This document shows positions 27,841-38,045 of a stretch of DNA of 38,898 nt, one piece after another. The notes below the pieces were generated by a model. The model saw only the letters and a program-made list of their open reading frames with translations. It was not told where the DNA came from and did no database searches. Position numbers and translations under genes: made by a program. Position 1 is the first letter of the stretch, and every line of letters begins with the position of its first letter. The DNA is taken from contig DYQJ01000001.1 in the NCBI GenBank assembly GCA_020719345.1, forward strand, positions 5,621-44,518. The letters run 5' to 3'. The DNA is from Draconibacterium orientale. GTDB taxonomy: Bacteria; Bacteroidota; Bacteroidia; Bacteroidales; DYQJ01.

Positions 27841-28965
27841 TCATACATATTTATTATTTGAGATATATTTAGTAGTTTTTACTTCAGTGAACTTCGGAAA
27901 AATTGTTTGATAAATGTAACTGTTGATATAAAATCTTTGATTTTTTAGATTTCCTAAGCTGTCGCAAATGCTCCAAATTCCAACTTTCATATTATTGGTG
28001 AAATAACCGGTAGTTTTTATTTTTCCGTTCGGGTATTTTGAAATATAATATCCATCAAATAAATTATTCCGTAGTTGATATTCAATAAAAGTATTATCTG
28101 CTAAATAAGTGTTAAAACTCTTTCTTGTTGTTGTTTTATAAGTAGTTAAGTTCCACATTTTTATCAGACGATTTTCAGTGGAGTTTTTATCAGCGAGAAT
28201 ACTGTCTGTTAGATAAACTTTTATGCAGCGAAAACCTGTGTGCGAATAACCTATATAAGAATAATAGCTGAGGGCAAAGAAATCAATAAATTTTGGCAAT
28301 TTGAACAAAAAAGAATTACCTATAATAACCTTTCTTTTTAAAACCGAAGGGTCATCTTCAGATGCAAAATACGAATAATCAAAAGTTGAATTTGGCGAGT
28401 AAAAGAAATAGCTTTCGTCTTTAGTATTTATTAACCAGTCGGAATAAAATTTATTAAAGTCGTTTTCTATACCACTTTTTTCTAAAAAATGTTGTGCAAA
28501 CAACCATTCACTGCAATACGGCAGACGATATATAAACTCTATTTCTCCGGATTTGTTATCTTGCAAAGTCTTCCATTTACAAAAGTTCAGCGCATTTTCC
28601 CAAGAGATAGCAACAATCGGCTGGTCTTGTAAGTCTTTATCTTTAAGATACTTATTTACATTATGGACTATTACTACCGAAGTATCCGGTAATTGTTGTT
28701 TATAAAAATGTTTATCTTCGCTTGCTTTGATGTAAGATAAATACTGATTGTATAACTTTAAAGTAATCAATTTACTTATCTCAAAAGTGTTTTTAGTGTG
28801 CGAAGTATCCTTTGTTAGCCCTAATATTTGATAGGTATTTAGAGTTTGAATCGGGATAAGATAATTATCCAATTGTTGAGAACGTACCATTGAAGATATC
28901 AACAACATTATAACAATAAGTAAAATTGTTATCTTTTTTTTAATACAATTAATGCTTTTTAACAT
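27841..28965 (-). CDS. Degenerate SUMF1 (GldK/GldJ-like) domain protein with MORN-like repeat, signal peptide without lipobox
   Basis: 'VAISWENALNFCKWKTLQ...YRLPYCSEWLFAQ...GYSHTGFRCIKVY'; 'YYISKYPNGKIKTTGYFTNNMKVGIWSICDSLGNLKNQRFY'. Confidence 0.75.
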   Translation of the reverse strand: MLKSINCIKKKITILLIVIMLLISSMVRSQQLDNYLIPIQTLNTYQILGLTKDTSHTKNTFEISKLITLKLYNQYLSYIKASEDKHFYKQQLPDTSVVIVHNVNKYLKDKDLQDQPIVAISWENALNFCKWKTLQDNKSGEIEFIYRLPYCSEWLFAQHFLEKSGIENDFNKFYSDWLINTKDESYFFYSPNSTFDYSYFASEDDPSVLKRKVIIGNSFLFKLPKFIDFFALSYYSYIGYSHTGFRCIKVYLTDSILADKNSTENRLIKMWNLTTYKTTTRKSFNTYLADNTFIEYQLRNNLFDGYYISKYPNGKIKTTGYFTNNMKVGIWSICDSLGNLKNQRFYINSYIYQTIFPKFTEVKTTKYISNNKYV

Positions 28966-28980
28966 ATTAATAAGTTTTAT

Positions 28981-31900
28981 TTATATCCATTCTTTAGTTT
29001 GGTTATCTATTAATATCATTTGTTTGATAGTGAAATTTAAAACTTTTATAATATTAGTAATATTATCTATTTCGTTGTGCGACAGTTCTCTGTTCTTGCG
29101 GTCTTTAATGTATTTATCAAGTACTTGATAACCACCGACATAAAAATTATAAATGTTTTCTTCTATGGTTTCAAAATATTGTGTTTTATTGATATACAAT
29201 TTATTATCAACAAAATACGGATTTATAACTATTTTATCTCCTTGTCCTTTAAAAATTCCGATTTCGTTATATTCCGGCTCGTGTGGAATTTCTTTAAGTA
29301 AGTGTTTTTTAACGAGTTGCTCGCCCATGTTAGCCAAAGTTTGAAATTTAGTCAAACTTTCGGTAAATGGTATACGCGGGAAATCCATCTTCAAAAATTC
29401 TGCATATTTCTCTCTAAACGTAGGACTGTGCAAAATAGCATAAATATAATAAAATATTTCTTCAGGTGTCGGTTCATAATCAGAGTTCTGCGAACTATTT
29501 GCAGAGATTAGATAATGTTTTTTCTGCTCTATCTGGACTTTTAATTCTTCGGCAGTTTGTTTTTGTAGATTAATTATTGAAATATCAGTGTTTGTTTTTT
29601 CAAATGTTAAAATAATTTTTTCAATTTGTTTTAGTTGTTTTTCTTGTGCTTTAATATTTTTTTCTATTTCTGTGAGATGTTTTTTGTCTATAGGTTTGCT
29701 CTTGTATTTTGTTTTGATATAATTTCGGAATTGTTCAGTGAAATTATCTTTTTTGTCGTCTTCCTTAAATAAATAATTTGTAGCATGAGAAGTTCCATTT
29801 CCATTGTAACGGTAAAGCGGACAGATAGATGCCGTTCCAGGTATTTGTAAAAAATTTATATCCAAAATATTCTCGGATGCAAAAACATAAGAATATTCAT
29901 TGTCTTTTTTATAAGCAAATCTTGTAAATATCAATCCCAGATTTTGTTTTTCAAAATGTTTCATTACTTTGGTTACCGTTCTCCAAACTAATTTTTCTTC
30001 ATAAAAAATAAATCGTTTGTCAAAAGGACGATACAATATAGGTTTTATAAAAGTTCTTAAATCTTGATGATTTTGTAAATTGTCCCAACCTTTCAATATG
30101 TCCCAGTCTTTTTTCTCTACTACATTAAATTTTTGGTGTAATGTTTTAGAGTAACGTTCAGTGTTTTTGAAATTATTAAATCTTTTCAATAATATATCTT
30201 CTTGATAATCAATGCAAAAATTGTCGTGTGCTGTTGTTATGCCTACTCCGTTTATATCAAAAATATCTTTTATACTTGTGAATTTTTCATAAACTGCTCT
30301 TAGGTTTTGATTTTGCGGCACAAACAAATAAAACGGCGAATTAGGTTTTATCTCATTAAAAATAAGAGTATTGAAATTATTTTCCATGCAAATATTGAAT
30401 TTTGTCTGACGGTCTCCCCAAAAATCAGTATGAAAAACGGCTTTAGGTATTCCTTTCTTTTTAATCATCAGCGAAATACAGACTCCTTGTTGAATATCAA
30501 ATACATTTTCGTCTTTTTCACCTTCTAAGGTCGTCTCTTTTTTTAATGAATTTCCATGTAAATCAATAAAATACATGCTGTCAAAAGTATTAATCAAACT
30601 TTGTCTCATGCCGCGAAAAGTAGGGTTGTCTAAAAACGAATGATTAGTAATTATCGCAACTATTCCCTGCTCTACTTTGTCCATTTTATCTTGTGCAAAA
30701 CGGATAAATTTCACGTAGTCGTCTTGTAACCATTTAGGGTTTCTTTCGCCAAGCGGTTTATTATCAACGAGATTGTATTTTTTTATCTCATTTTTTATCC
30801 ACAGTCCATTGTTTTTAGAATTACCAGAGTATGGCGGATTTCCTATGATAACCAAAATAGGTTTATCTTTAACTTCTTGTGCTGCTTTTGTCTCTTTGGA
30901 GAGCTGCGGCATAAAAGGGACTTTTATTTGCTTGTCCGTTGGCTCTAAAGTGTTGGTTAAATAAACTTGTAAACGGTCTTTATCCAAAAATTCATACCCT
31001 TCTTCTTTGAGGAATTGCGAAAGTTTAAGATGCGCAACAGTGTAAGGTGCAATAAGATATTCAAACCCAAATAGATTTTTCAAGATGTGGTCTTGTATAA
31101 TCATTCGGCGTTTTTCGGCTAAATCATTCGGCGTTTTATCTAAAATAATTTTAAAAACTTCCAACAAAAAAGTTCCTGTTCCTGTGGCAAAATCAAGGAC
31201 AGTTACATTGTCGCGCTCTGCAAGACCGTTTGAAAGATTGAAAGTATTTATCAAAATTTCATCTACGCAGCGAACAATAAAATTAACTATTTGCGGAGGA
31301 GTATAATAAACGCCCTTAGATTTTCGTAAATTATAATCGTAAACAGACAAAAAAGTCTCATAAAAATAAATATACGGGTCGTTTTCAACCCTGCCAGCGT
31401 TTCCAACGCTGGCAGGGTTTTGGAAATCTTTTTTTAAATCAGCCCATTGAATGTTGTTTATTATAGATAAAATTTCGTCTATTATCCATTTGGTTTCTTT
31501 GTATTCCGGTTTCTCTAATTCTTCGAGAAAACTGATTAACTCTTTGATTAATTGAAAATTAGCGGGTATATATTTTTTGGCATTCTCACGTGAAATAGTT
31601 TTTGTATCAGCATTTAAACCTGCGAGAAACAAGCCATAGGTGAGCATTTGCGCAAAAGTGTCAGAAAATTCGGAGATAGTTAGCTCTGCGAAGACATTAT
31701 CTTTGAAAGCGTTGTAGAGGTCGTATAATCTCTCTTGTTCGCTTTGAATATTTTGTCGTGTAAGTTCCTCATTTATAAATGCTTTCAAATTTTTACAACG
31801 ATTCGCAAGCGCGGTAGCCAAATCTTTGGAAGACGATATTTTTTCAGGGACTTGCGAAAAGAAGTTTAATAAAAGTCGTTCTACTTTTTCTATATTCAGA

Positions 31901-32343
31901 TTTTGCGAGGTCTCTGGTTTTGTAATTGTTTCACTATTGGTAATTATTTCTATACTGCACAAAGTTTCGCGCAGAATTGTTTGGTCTTTTATCCAGATGA
32001 ATTCTAAATAATTAGTTATCAGGAGATTTTGAGATAATTCTCGGTACTTTTTTATCTGTTCGGAATTTAATATGTTGTCCAGATTTTCTGTAATTTTTTT
32101 ATTTTCAACATATCCAATAATTGAAAATTCAGAATAAATTTTAAAGTCCGGCGCTCCGTAATTATCTTTACGTTTAGGTTCTTGTAAAACCGTAATTTTT
32201 TTAGTTTGATTTATTAGTGCTGCCAGTTTTAAAAGATTTTCAAGCGCCGAACGTTTAGAATGTTCAGTCAATTCATCTATCGGAACTTCTTGTAACTCCT
32301 TAATATATTGTTTAAAATCTATCATAAACAATTCATTAACCAT
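28981..32343 (-). CDS. Single-polypeptide N6-adenine methylase restriction-modification protein (type IIG / type ISP-like)
   Basis: N-terminal 'GAPDFKIYSEFSIIGYVENKK' PD-(D/E)xK-like; 'VYYTPPQIVNFIVRCVDEIL', 'VLDFATGTGTFLLEVF', 'IIGNPPYSGNSKNNG' MTase motifs; large C-terminal specificity region. Confidence 0.9.
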   Translation of the reverse strand: MVNELFMIDFKQYIKELQEVPIDELTEHSKRSALENLLKLAALINQTKKITVLQEPKRKDNYGAPDFKIYSEFSIIGYVENKKITENLDNILNSEQIKKYRELSQNLLITNYLEFIWIKDQTILRETLCSIEIITNSETITKPETSQNLNIEKVERLLLNFFSQVPEKISSSKDLATALANRCKNLKAFINEELTRQNIQSEQERLYDLYNAFKDNVFAELTISEFSDTFAQMLTYGLFLAGLNADTKTISRENAKKYIPANFQLIKELISFLEELEKPEYKETKWIIDEILSIINNIQWADLKKDFQNPASVGNAGRVENDPYIYFYETFLSVYDYNLRKSKGVYYTPPQIVNFIVRCVDEILINTFNLSNGLAERDNVTVLDFATGTGTFLLEVFKIILDKTPNDLAEKRRMIIQDHILKNLFGFEYLIAPYTVAHLKLSQFLKEEGYEFLDKDRLQVYLTNTLEPTDKQIKVPFMPQLSKETKAAQEVKDKPILVIIGNPPYSGNSKNNGLWIKNEIKKYNLVDNKPLGERNPKWLQDDYVKFIRFAQDKMDKVEQGIVAIITNHSFLDNPTFRGMRQSLINTFDSMYFIDLHGNSLKKETTLEGEKDENVFDIQQGVCISLMIKKKGIPKAVFHTDFWGDRQTKFNICMENNFNTLIFNEIKPNSPFYLFVPQNQNLRAVYEKFTSIKDIFDINGVGITTAHDNFCIDYQEDILLKRFNNFKNTERYSKTLHQKFNVVEKKDWDILKGWDNLQNHQDLRTFIKPILYRPFDKRFIFYEEKLVWRTVTKVMKHFEKQNLGLIFTRFAYKKDNEYSYVFASENILDINFLQIPGTASICPLYRYNGNGTSHATNYLFKEDDKKDNFTEQFRNYIKTKYKSKPIDKKHLTEIEKNIKAQEKQLKQIEKIILTFEKTNTDISIINLQKQTAEELKVQIEQKKHYLISANSSQNSDYEPTPEEIFYYIYAILHSPTFREKYAEFLKMDFPRIPFTESLTKFQTLANMGEQLVKKHLLKEIPHEPEYNEIGIFKGQGDKIVINPYFVDNKLYINKTQYFETIEENIYNFYVGGYQVLDKYIKDRKNRELSHNEIDNITNIIKVLNFTIKQMILIDNQTKEWI
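31387..31419. repeat. 33-bp perfect hairpin within the methylase CDS (AACCCTGCCAGCGTT-TCC-AACGCTGGCAGGGTT)
   Basis: 15-nt arms fully complementary, 3-nt loop; read in frame as part of ..FQNPASVGNAGRVEND.. Confidence 0.95.
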
Positions 32344-32353
32344 TAATAGTTTT

Positions 32354-33190
32354 TTACAAAGCTTTTAGACTAAGGTCGAGACTTTTAATTTGATGCGTTA
32401 GCGCTCCAATTGAGACAAAATCTACTCCGCACAAGGCATAATCTCTAATTGTGTCTAAAGTTATTCCGCCGGAGGATTCCGTTTCGTAGTTATAATTAAT
32501 AAGTTCCACTGCTTTTCGTGTGTTTTCTAACGAGAAGTTGTCTAACATAATTCTGTTTATGAGTCCTATTTTGAGTACTTGTTTTAGTTCTTCAATGTTT
32601 CGGACTTCTATTTCTATTTTTAGCTGTTTATTTAATTTTTTCAAATATTCGTTAGTAGATAAAATAGCTTTTTCTATTCCTCCTGCAAAATCTATGTGAT
32701 TGTCTTTTAACATTATCATATCATACAATCCCATTCGGTGATTTAGTCCTCCTCCTATTCTTACTGCCATTTTTTCGAGTAGTCTAAGTCCGGGAGATGT
32801 TTTTCGGGTGTCTAATATTTTAGTTTTCAAATCTGATATTTTTTCTTGATAAATATTAGTTTGTGTAGCTATTCCACTCATTCGTTGCATGATGTTGAGT
32901 ACCAGTCGTTCAGCTTGCAATATATTGCGTATTTTTCCTTTGATATTAAAAACAATATCTCCATAGTTAATTTTTTGTCCATCTTTAATAAAGATATTTA
33001 TTTCTAAGTTCTTATCTATCATTGCAAATACTTTTTGTGCAACTTCTACTCCTGCGATAATTCCTTGTTGCTTGACTAATAATTTAGCTTCTCCTGTTGC
33101 GTTTTCGGGAATGCATGCGAGTGCGCTGTGGTCTCCATCACCTATGTCTTCGGCTATTGCGTTTGCAATAATTTGTTCTAAAGTAATCAT
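32354..33190 (-). CDS. nadC: Nicotinate-nucleotide pyrophosphorylase (quinolinate phosphoribosyltransferase)
   Basis: 'EDIGDGDHSALACIPENATGEAKLLVKQQGIIAGVEVA', 'ILDTRKTSPGLRLLEKMAVRIGGGLNHRMGLYDMIMLKDNHI'. Confidence 0.97.
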   Translation of the reverse strand: MITLEQIIANAIAEDIGDGDHSALACIPENATGEAKLLVKQQGIIAGVEVAQKVFAMIDKNLEINIFIKDGQKINYGDIVFNIKGKIRNILQAERLVLNIMQRMSGIATQTNIYQEKISDLKTKILDTRKTSPGLRLLEKMAVRIGGGLNHRMGLYDMIMLKDNHIDFAGGIEKAILSTNEYLKKLNKQLKIEIEVRNIEELKQVLKIGLINRIMLDNFSLENTRKAVELINYNYETESSGGITLDTIRDYALCGVDFVSIGALTHQIKSLDLSLKAL

Positions 33191-33216
33191 TTGTATAAAT
33201 TTTTTAGTAACTTTTG

Positions 33217-33594
33217 TTATTTTACTGCGATGGTTTCTATTTCTATCATAGCGGACAGCGGAAGTTTTGTTACTGCATACGCTGCTCTTGCGGGTGGATT
33301 TGTGTGATAATATTTAGCATATACCTCGTTCATGGCGGCAAAATTGTCCATATTATCTAAAAGACAGACCGATTTTACGACGTTTTCGGTAGTATATCCG
33401 GCTTCGTTTAGTATGGCGACAATATTTTTTAACACTTGTTCGGTTTGTTCTTTAATACCACCTTCTATGATTTTTCCTGTTTTGGGGTCTATAGCAATTT
33501 GTCCTGATACAAATAACATGTTATTAGCTTCTATGGCTTGGCTATATGGTCCTATGGCTTTAGGTGCGTCATTTGAATGAATTACTTTCTTCAT
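33217..33594 (-). CDS. ridA: RidA family enamine/imine deaminase
   Basis: 'NDAPKAIGPYSQAIEANNMLFVSGQIAIDPKTGKI...NPPARAAYAVTKLPLSAMIEIETIAVK'. Confidence 0.96.
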   Translation of the reverse strand: MKKVIHSNDAPKAIGPYSQAIEANNMLFVSGQIAIDPKTGKIIEGGIKEQTEQVLKNIVAILNEAGYTTENVVKSVCLLDNMDNFAAMNEVYAKYYHTNPPARAAYAVTKLPLSAMIEIETIAVK

Positions 33595-33612
33595 ATCTAT
33601 AATTATTTAAGA

Positions 33613-35625
33613 TTAAAATTTTTCAAATTTATTATCCATTTCATCATCGTCTTGATTATTATCAGAATAGATTGTTTTTTTCAATTGCGATGTTTTACGT
33701 TTATGGTTGATATTTTTTTTTGCGTGAGAGATATTTCGGTGTCCTATTTTAAAAAAGCTCATTGTATCAGTTAATTGTTCTGCTTGTCCGGCTAATTGTT
33801 CGGCACTTGTAGCAAGTTGCTCTGCTGCTGCGGCATTTTGTTGGGTGACTTGATTTAATTGATTAATAGCACTATTGACCTGTGATGCTCCGGCATTTTG
33901 TTCGGTGCTGGCGGCGCTTATTTCTTGGACGAGTGTGGCTGTTTTTTCTATTTCGGGTAGTATTTTATTAAGCAAATTTCCTGCATTTTCAGCTATGCTA
34001 ACCCCATTTTTAGATACGCTGTCTATTTCATTAGCGGCTTTAGCACTTCGTTCTGCGAGTTTACGGACTTCGGCGGCGACTACTGCAAACCCTTTTCCGA
34101 GTTCTCCGGCTCTTGCTGCTTCTACTGCTGCGTTGAGTGCGAGAATATTTGTTTGAAAAGCAATGTCGTTGATTATTCGTATTTTTTCTGCTATCATTTT
34201 CATTGCATCCACCGATTCTTGTGTTGCTTTGTTTCCGGTAATAATGCCGCTAAGCGATTTTTGTGCTATTTGTTGCGTCAGTCGGGCGTTTTCAGTATTT
34301 TGTTGAATATTAGCGGATATTTCTTCCATCGACGATGTTACTTCTTCGGTAGACGATGCTTGCTGACTTGCTCCTTGTGACATTTCTTGAGAAGTAGATG
34401 CGATTTCTTGACTTGCGGAGGATATATTTTCTGCTCCCATGATAATATTTTCTACTATACTTTTTAATTTATTTGACATTTTTTGTAAAGCACGTGCCAT
34501 GTCTCCGATTTCGTCTTTTTGCTCTACGAGTTCGCGGGAGATTTCGGTTGTTAAATTTCCTTCGGCTATATTTTCGGCTATTTTGACTCCTTCACTTAGT
34601 CCGGCGACCAAAATTCGCGTCATATAAAAAGCCAGCACAAATCCTAATGCTATTGCTACCAACAAGCTAATAATCAAGATTATATTTGAAGAATAAATTA
34701 AAGTTATCACCTCTTTACCTGTATTAGAAGACTCCGTTATACCATCATCAGCTGCTTTTTGTAGTTTATCTAAAATTCCTATAGCAAGCGTTATTCTTTG
34801 CTCTTGTATTTTTTCGTTTGATATCCATGCTTCATAAAAAATGTTCATCTCCTTTAGATAATCTTCAGCACAATCTTCTATTTTTTCCAGCTGCATAATA
34901 TTGCTTTGCTGTTTTGTCAGTGGTCGTATTACTTCAAAATAAGGATCTAAGTCAAATTTATCTATGGCATTTTTCAAGTTTTCATGATTTAGATTAGCTT
35001 GCGCTTTAAAATTTGCTATTCTAAGTTCATTACCTTTGTCTACGACCGAGTTCATATAGTTTATTTTTGTAATACGGTCATTTATTTTTTCGCCCTTCGC
35101 TCCGCTTTGCAATTCTAATCCCAATTCGGCATTTTGATTGGAGATAAAATACTCACAATTATCAATAAATTCATCGGCAGCTTCGTCCATATTTGTTCGG
35201 GCATTATCAATGGCTATAACATTAGCTTCCGTTTTGTCTATTAGTTCTTGATATTTTTTGAAATCGGTGTTTACAGATTCTAATGCGAGTTTTAAAGTTT
35301 CCAGATTTTCTGTTTCGTCCACCAAGTCGTCTGCGTTGTCCATATATTTTTTTGTCTCATTTAAGAAGCTTAGTGCTTTAGTTAATAATTCTTCTTCTCC
35401 AGTATATCCATAACTTCTTATATAATACATTGTTTGCAAGAAATTTCGTTCTATATTATTAGCTATTTCCACTTCTTGTTGGTATTCATTGACCAGCACT
35501 TTTGATTTTGAGGAGATTCGCGACATGTTGATGATAGCTAAAATCCCTATAAACAGCATAATAAAGAGTATGGAGGCAAACGCCACTCCTAATTTTTGTC
35601 CTAATTTTAAATTATTAAATTTCAT
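33613..35625 (-). CDS. Methyl-accepting chemotaxis protein
   Basis: Two TM segments, HAMP, '[45 protein letters not shown]' signalling tip. Confidence 0.96.
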   Translation of the reverse strand: MKFNNLKLGQKLGVAFASILFIMLFIGILAIINMSRISSKSKVLVNEYQQEVEIANNIERNFLQTMYYIRSYGYTGEEELLTKALSFLNETKKYMDNADDLVDETENLETLKLALESVNTDFKKYQELIDKTEANVIAIDNARTNMDEAADEFIDNCEYFISNQNAELGLELQSGAKGEKINDRITKINYMNSVVDKGNELRIANFKAQANLNHENLKNAIDKFDLDPYFEVIRPLTKQQSNIMQLEKIEDCAEDYLKEMNIFYEAWISNEKIQEQRITLAIGILDKLQKAADDGITESSNTGKEVITLIYSSNIILIISLLVAIALGFVLAFYMTRILVAGLSEGVKIAENIAEGNLTTEISRELVEQKDEIGDMARALQKMSNKLKSIVENIIMGAENISSASQEIASTSQEMSQGASQQASSTEEVTSSMEEISANIQQNTENARLTQQIAQKSLSGIITGNKATQESVDAMKMIAEKIRIINDIAFQTNILALNAAVEAARAGELGKGFAVVAAEVRKLAERSAKAANEIDSVSKNGVSIAENAGNLLNKILPEIEKTATLVQEISAASTEQNAGASQVNSAINQLNQVTQQNAAAAEQLATSAEQLAGQAEQLTDTMSFFKIGHRNISHAKKNINHKRKTSQLKKTIYSDNNQDDDEMDNKFEKF

Positions 35626-35704
35626 GATAATTAATTATATTTACAAAGATAATTAAAAAAAACTATTTATATAATATTTTTGAAAAATCTATTTTTTATT
35701 TTTT

Positions 35705-37540
35705 TCAAAAAATCAAGATATTCTGACAGAGAGTGCAGTCTTGTTTTACTTCTATTAAGTTATTCTGATATTTAATAAATTTTACTTCGTTCAGATTTTT
35801 GGTGTTCGTATTTTTTTGATACTTTTCACATTGTCCTAAGGCATGTTTGATACAAAATTTTGTTATCATAACTTCTTTTTTTTCTGTTTCGGGGTTAATT
35901 TCATAGGCTTCGTTTATATTTGAAACCTGATGCCGCAAGAAGAATTTTTTAGCCAGCGAATTAGCAATATTAGCTTTATAATCTAATATTTTTTTATAAT
36001 AAGGAAAATCATTTTTCTCAATAATTTTAAATTCATTTTTATAATTTTCCCCTAATGTTTCATATAGTTTAGTTAACAGATTTCTTCGCATTTCGTTAAT
36101 TTCTTTGATAGACAAAAAATAGATTTCCGAATATGCTATATCAATTTTTGTTACTTTAAAAATAGTATCTCCTGTTTTATCTAACTGTTTGATAATGTTT
36201 AAATTATAATCTCTGTTTGTAGCAATTTGTTTATTGGTTTTATAAGTTATTTGTGCGTGATATTTTTTATTAGTTGTCTGGGCATATAAAAAAAATCCTT
36301 CGGGCATTTCATCAAGCAATATATAAATATTTATGTATCTGCAATTTTCAATATTAGATATTTTTTTGATAAAGTTGTGGTCATAGTTGCGATATATTTC
36401 AGTATTAATTTTTATTTCTATCGGAGTATTAGGAAATATTTTGTTGTTTTCTACTGTATTAACTTTTATTCCGGACAGTGTGTTTTGATTATTGATAAAA
36501 CATAATCCGTCACCGTTATTTATCTGTATATCAGAGTTTATCTGGAAGAAATCTTTTGCTACATTGCTTATTTTTCCGATATATTGTCCAGTAGGTTTAG
36601 ATGTTTTTGCATTTATATCTTGTTGTTTTCCGAGAAGAAAATAGTCTGTATATTGTCTGTTGAAAGTGCTATCCGGGTTTGGAATGAAATTAAAATCAAA
36701 TACTCCGATTGATGTTTTTTCAAGATTTTTTTGAGATAAAATATTATCAATTTTTTGTCTGTAGAATGCGACATTATTTTTGAGATAATTAATATCCTTC
36801 ATTCTACCTTCTATTTTAAAAGAATTACATCCTGCTTCTATCAATTGCAATAAATATTGACTTCTGTTCATGTCTTTAAGCGAGAGTATATGTTTGTTTT
36901 TAGCGATGATATTTTTATCTTTATCAAGTATATCATATTGTAATCTACAAGGTTGTGCGCATTGTCCTCTGTTTCCGCTTCGGTGTCCGAGTTTGTAGCT
37001 CATATAACATTGTCCGGAGAATGAAACGCATACTGCTCCATGCACGAAGCATTCTAATTCTATATTTGTGTTGTCGGCAATATATTTTATTTGCGTGAGA
37101 CTAAGTTCGCGTGCGAGAATTACCCGCGAGAATCCGACTTTTTGGAGGAAAATTATTTTTTCTATGTCGTAGTTATGTGTCTGTGTACTTGCATGTATAG
37201 GAATTGGCGGCAGTTTCATTTCTAATATTCCGAAGTCTTGAATAATAATGGCGTCAGCATTCATCTGATATAATTTATCAATGATATTAAGTGCTTGACT
37301 TAATTCGTCTTCATAAATAATAGTATTTAAAGTGACATATACTTTTGCATCAAATTTATGAGCATATTTAATAAGTTTTTCTATATCAATTAGTTGGTTT
37401 GTCGCTTGGTCTCTTGCGCCGAATTTATTTGCGCCTATATATACCGCATCAGCACCGAAATTGATTGCAGTTATGCCATATAGATAATTTTTCGCTGGTG
37501 CGAGCAGCTCAATTTTATGCTTTTTAATATCTTGCATCAA
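35705..37540 (-). CDS. Peptidase U32 family protein
   Basis: 'IELLAPAKNYLYGITAINFGADAVYIGANKFGAR', 'ELECFVHGAVCVSFSGQCYMSYKLGHRSGNRGQCAQPCRLQY', 'SFKIEGRMKDINYL'. Confidence 0.95.
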   Translation of the reverse strand: MMQDIKKHKIELLAPAKNYLYGITAINFGADAVYIGANKFGARDQATNQLIDIEKLIKYAHKFDAKVYVTLNTIIYEDELSQALNIIDKLYQMNADAIIIQDFGILEMKLPPIPIHASTQTHNYDIEKIIFLQKVGFSRVILARELSLTQIKYIADNTNIELECFVHGAVCVSFSGQCYMSYKLGHRSGNRGQCAQPCRLQYDILDKDKNIIAKNKHILSLKDMNRSQYLLQLIEAGCNSFKIEGRMKDINYLKNNVAFYRQKIDNILSQKNLEKTSIGVFDFNFIPNPDSTFNRQYTDYFLLGKQQDINAKTSKPTGQYIGKISNVAKDFFQINSDIQINNGDGLCFINNQNTLSGIKVNTVENNKIFPNTPIEIKINTEIYRNYDHNFIKKISNIENCRYINIYILLDEMPEGFFLYAQTTNKKYHAQITYKTNKQIATNRDYNLNIIKQLDKTGDTIFKVTKIDIAYSEIYFLSIKEINEMRRNLLTKLYETLGENYKNEFKIIEKNDFPYYKKILDYKANIANSLAKKFFLRHQVSNINEAYEINPETEKKEVMITKFCIKHALGQCEKYQKNTNTKNLNEVKFIKYQNNLIEVKQDCTLCQNILIF

Positions 37541-37541
37541 T

Positions 37542-38018
37542 TTAGGTTGTTTTTTGAATAAGAATTACTGCGTATGCCGATATTCCTTGCTCTTGTCCTA
37601 CAAAACCGAGTTTTTCCGTTGTTGTTGCTTTGATAGATAAATCTGTTTCCGGTATCTCCATGACTGCGCATAGAGTTTTTATCATCGTAGGTATATAGTC
37701 CTTAATTTTAGGTCTTTGCAAACATATTGTTGAGTCAATATTAACAATTTTATAATTATGTTCGTTAAGTATCTGTGTTGTTTTTTTGAGAAGAATTTTG
37801 CTATCTATTCCTTTATATATCAATGAATTATCAGGGAAATGATAACCTATATCTCTAAGATTTGCGGCGCCGAGCATCGCATCGCAAATGGCATGTATCA
37901 GCACGTCAGCATCGGAGTGTCCTACTGCACCTTTTTCGTGTATAATTTCTATTCCGCCGAGCATAAAGCGGTAGTTTTCAGCAAGTTGATGCACATCATA
38001 TCCAAAACCTATTCTCAT
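37542..38018 (-). CDS. ispF: 2-C-methyl-D-erythritol 2,4-cyclodiphosphate synthase
   Basis: 'MRIGFGYDVHQL...HEKGAVGHSDADVLIHAICDAMLGAANLRDIGYHFPD...IKATTTEKLGFVGQEQGI'. Confidence 0.98.
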   Translation of the reverse strand: MRIGFGYDVHQLAENYRFMLGGIEIIHEKGAVGHSDADVLIHAICDAMLGAANLRDIGYHFPDNSLIYKGIDSKILLKKTTQILNEHNYKIVNIDSTICLQRPKIKDYIPTMIKTLCAVMEIPETDLSIKATTTEKLGFVGQEQGISAYAVILIQKTT

Positions 38019-38045
38019 ATCAAATAAATTTTAATTATTAATTTC

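Noticed and set aside
27841-27843. Genome-wide TGA recoding to explain the GldK/GldN in-frame stop
   Set aside because: TGA is used as a normal stop elsewhere in the window (e.g. the DUF4258-like gene at 4310-4312) and other genes have no internal TGA; only local readthrough or mutation remains possible
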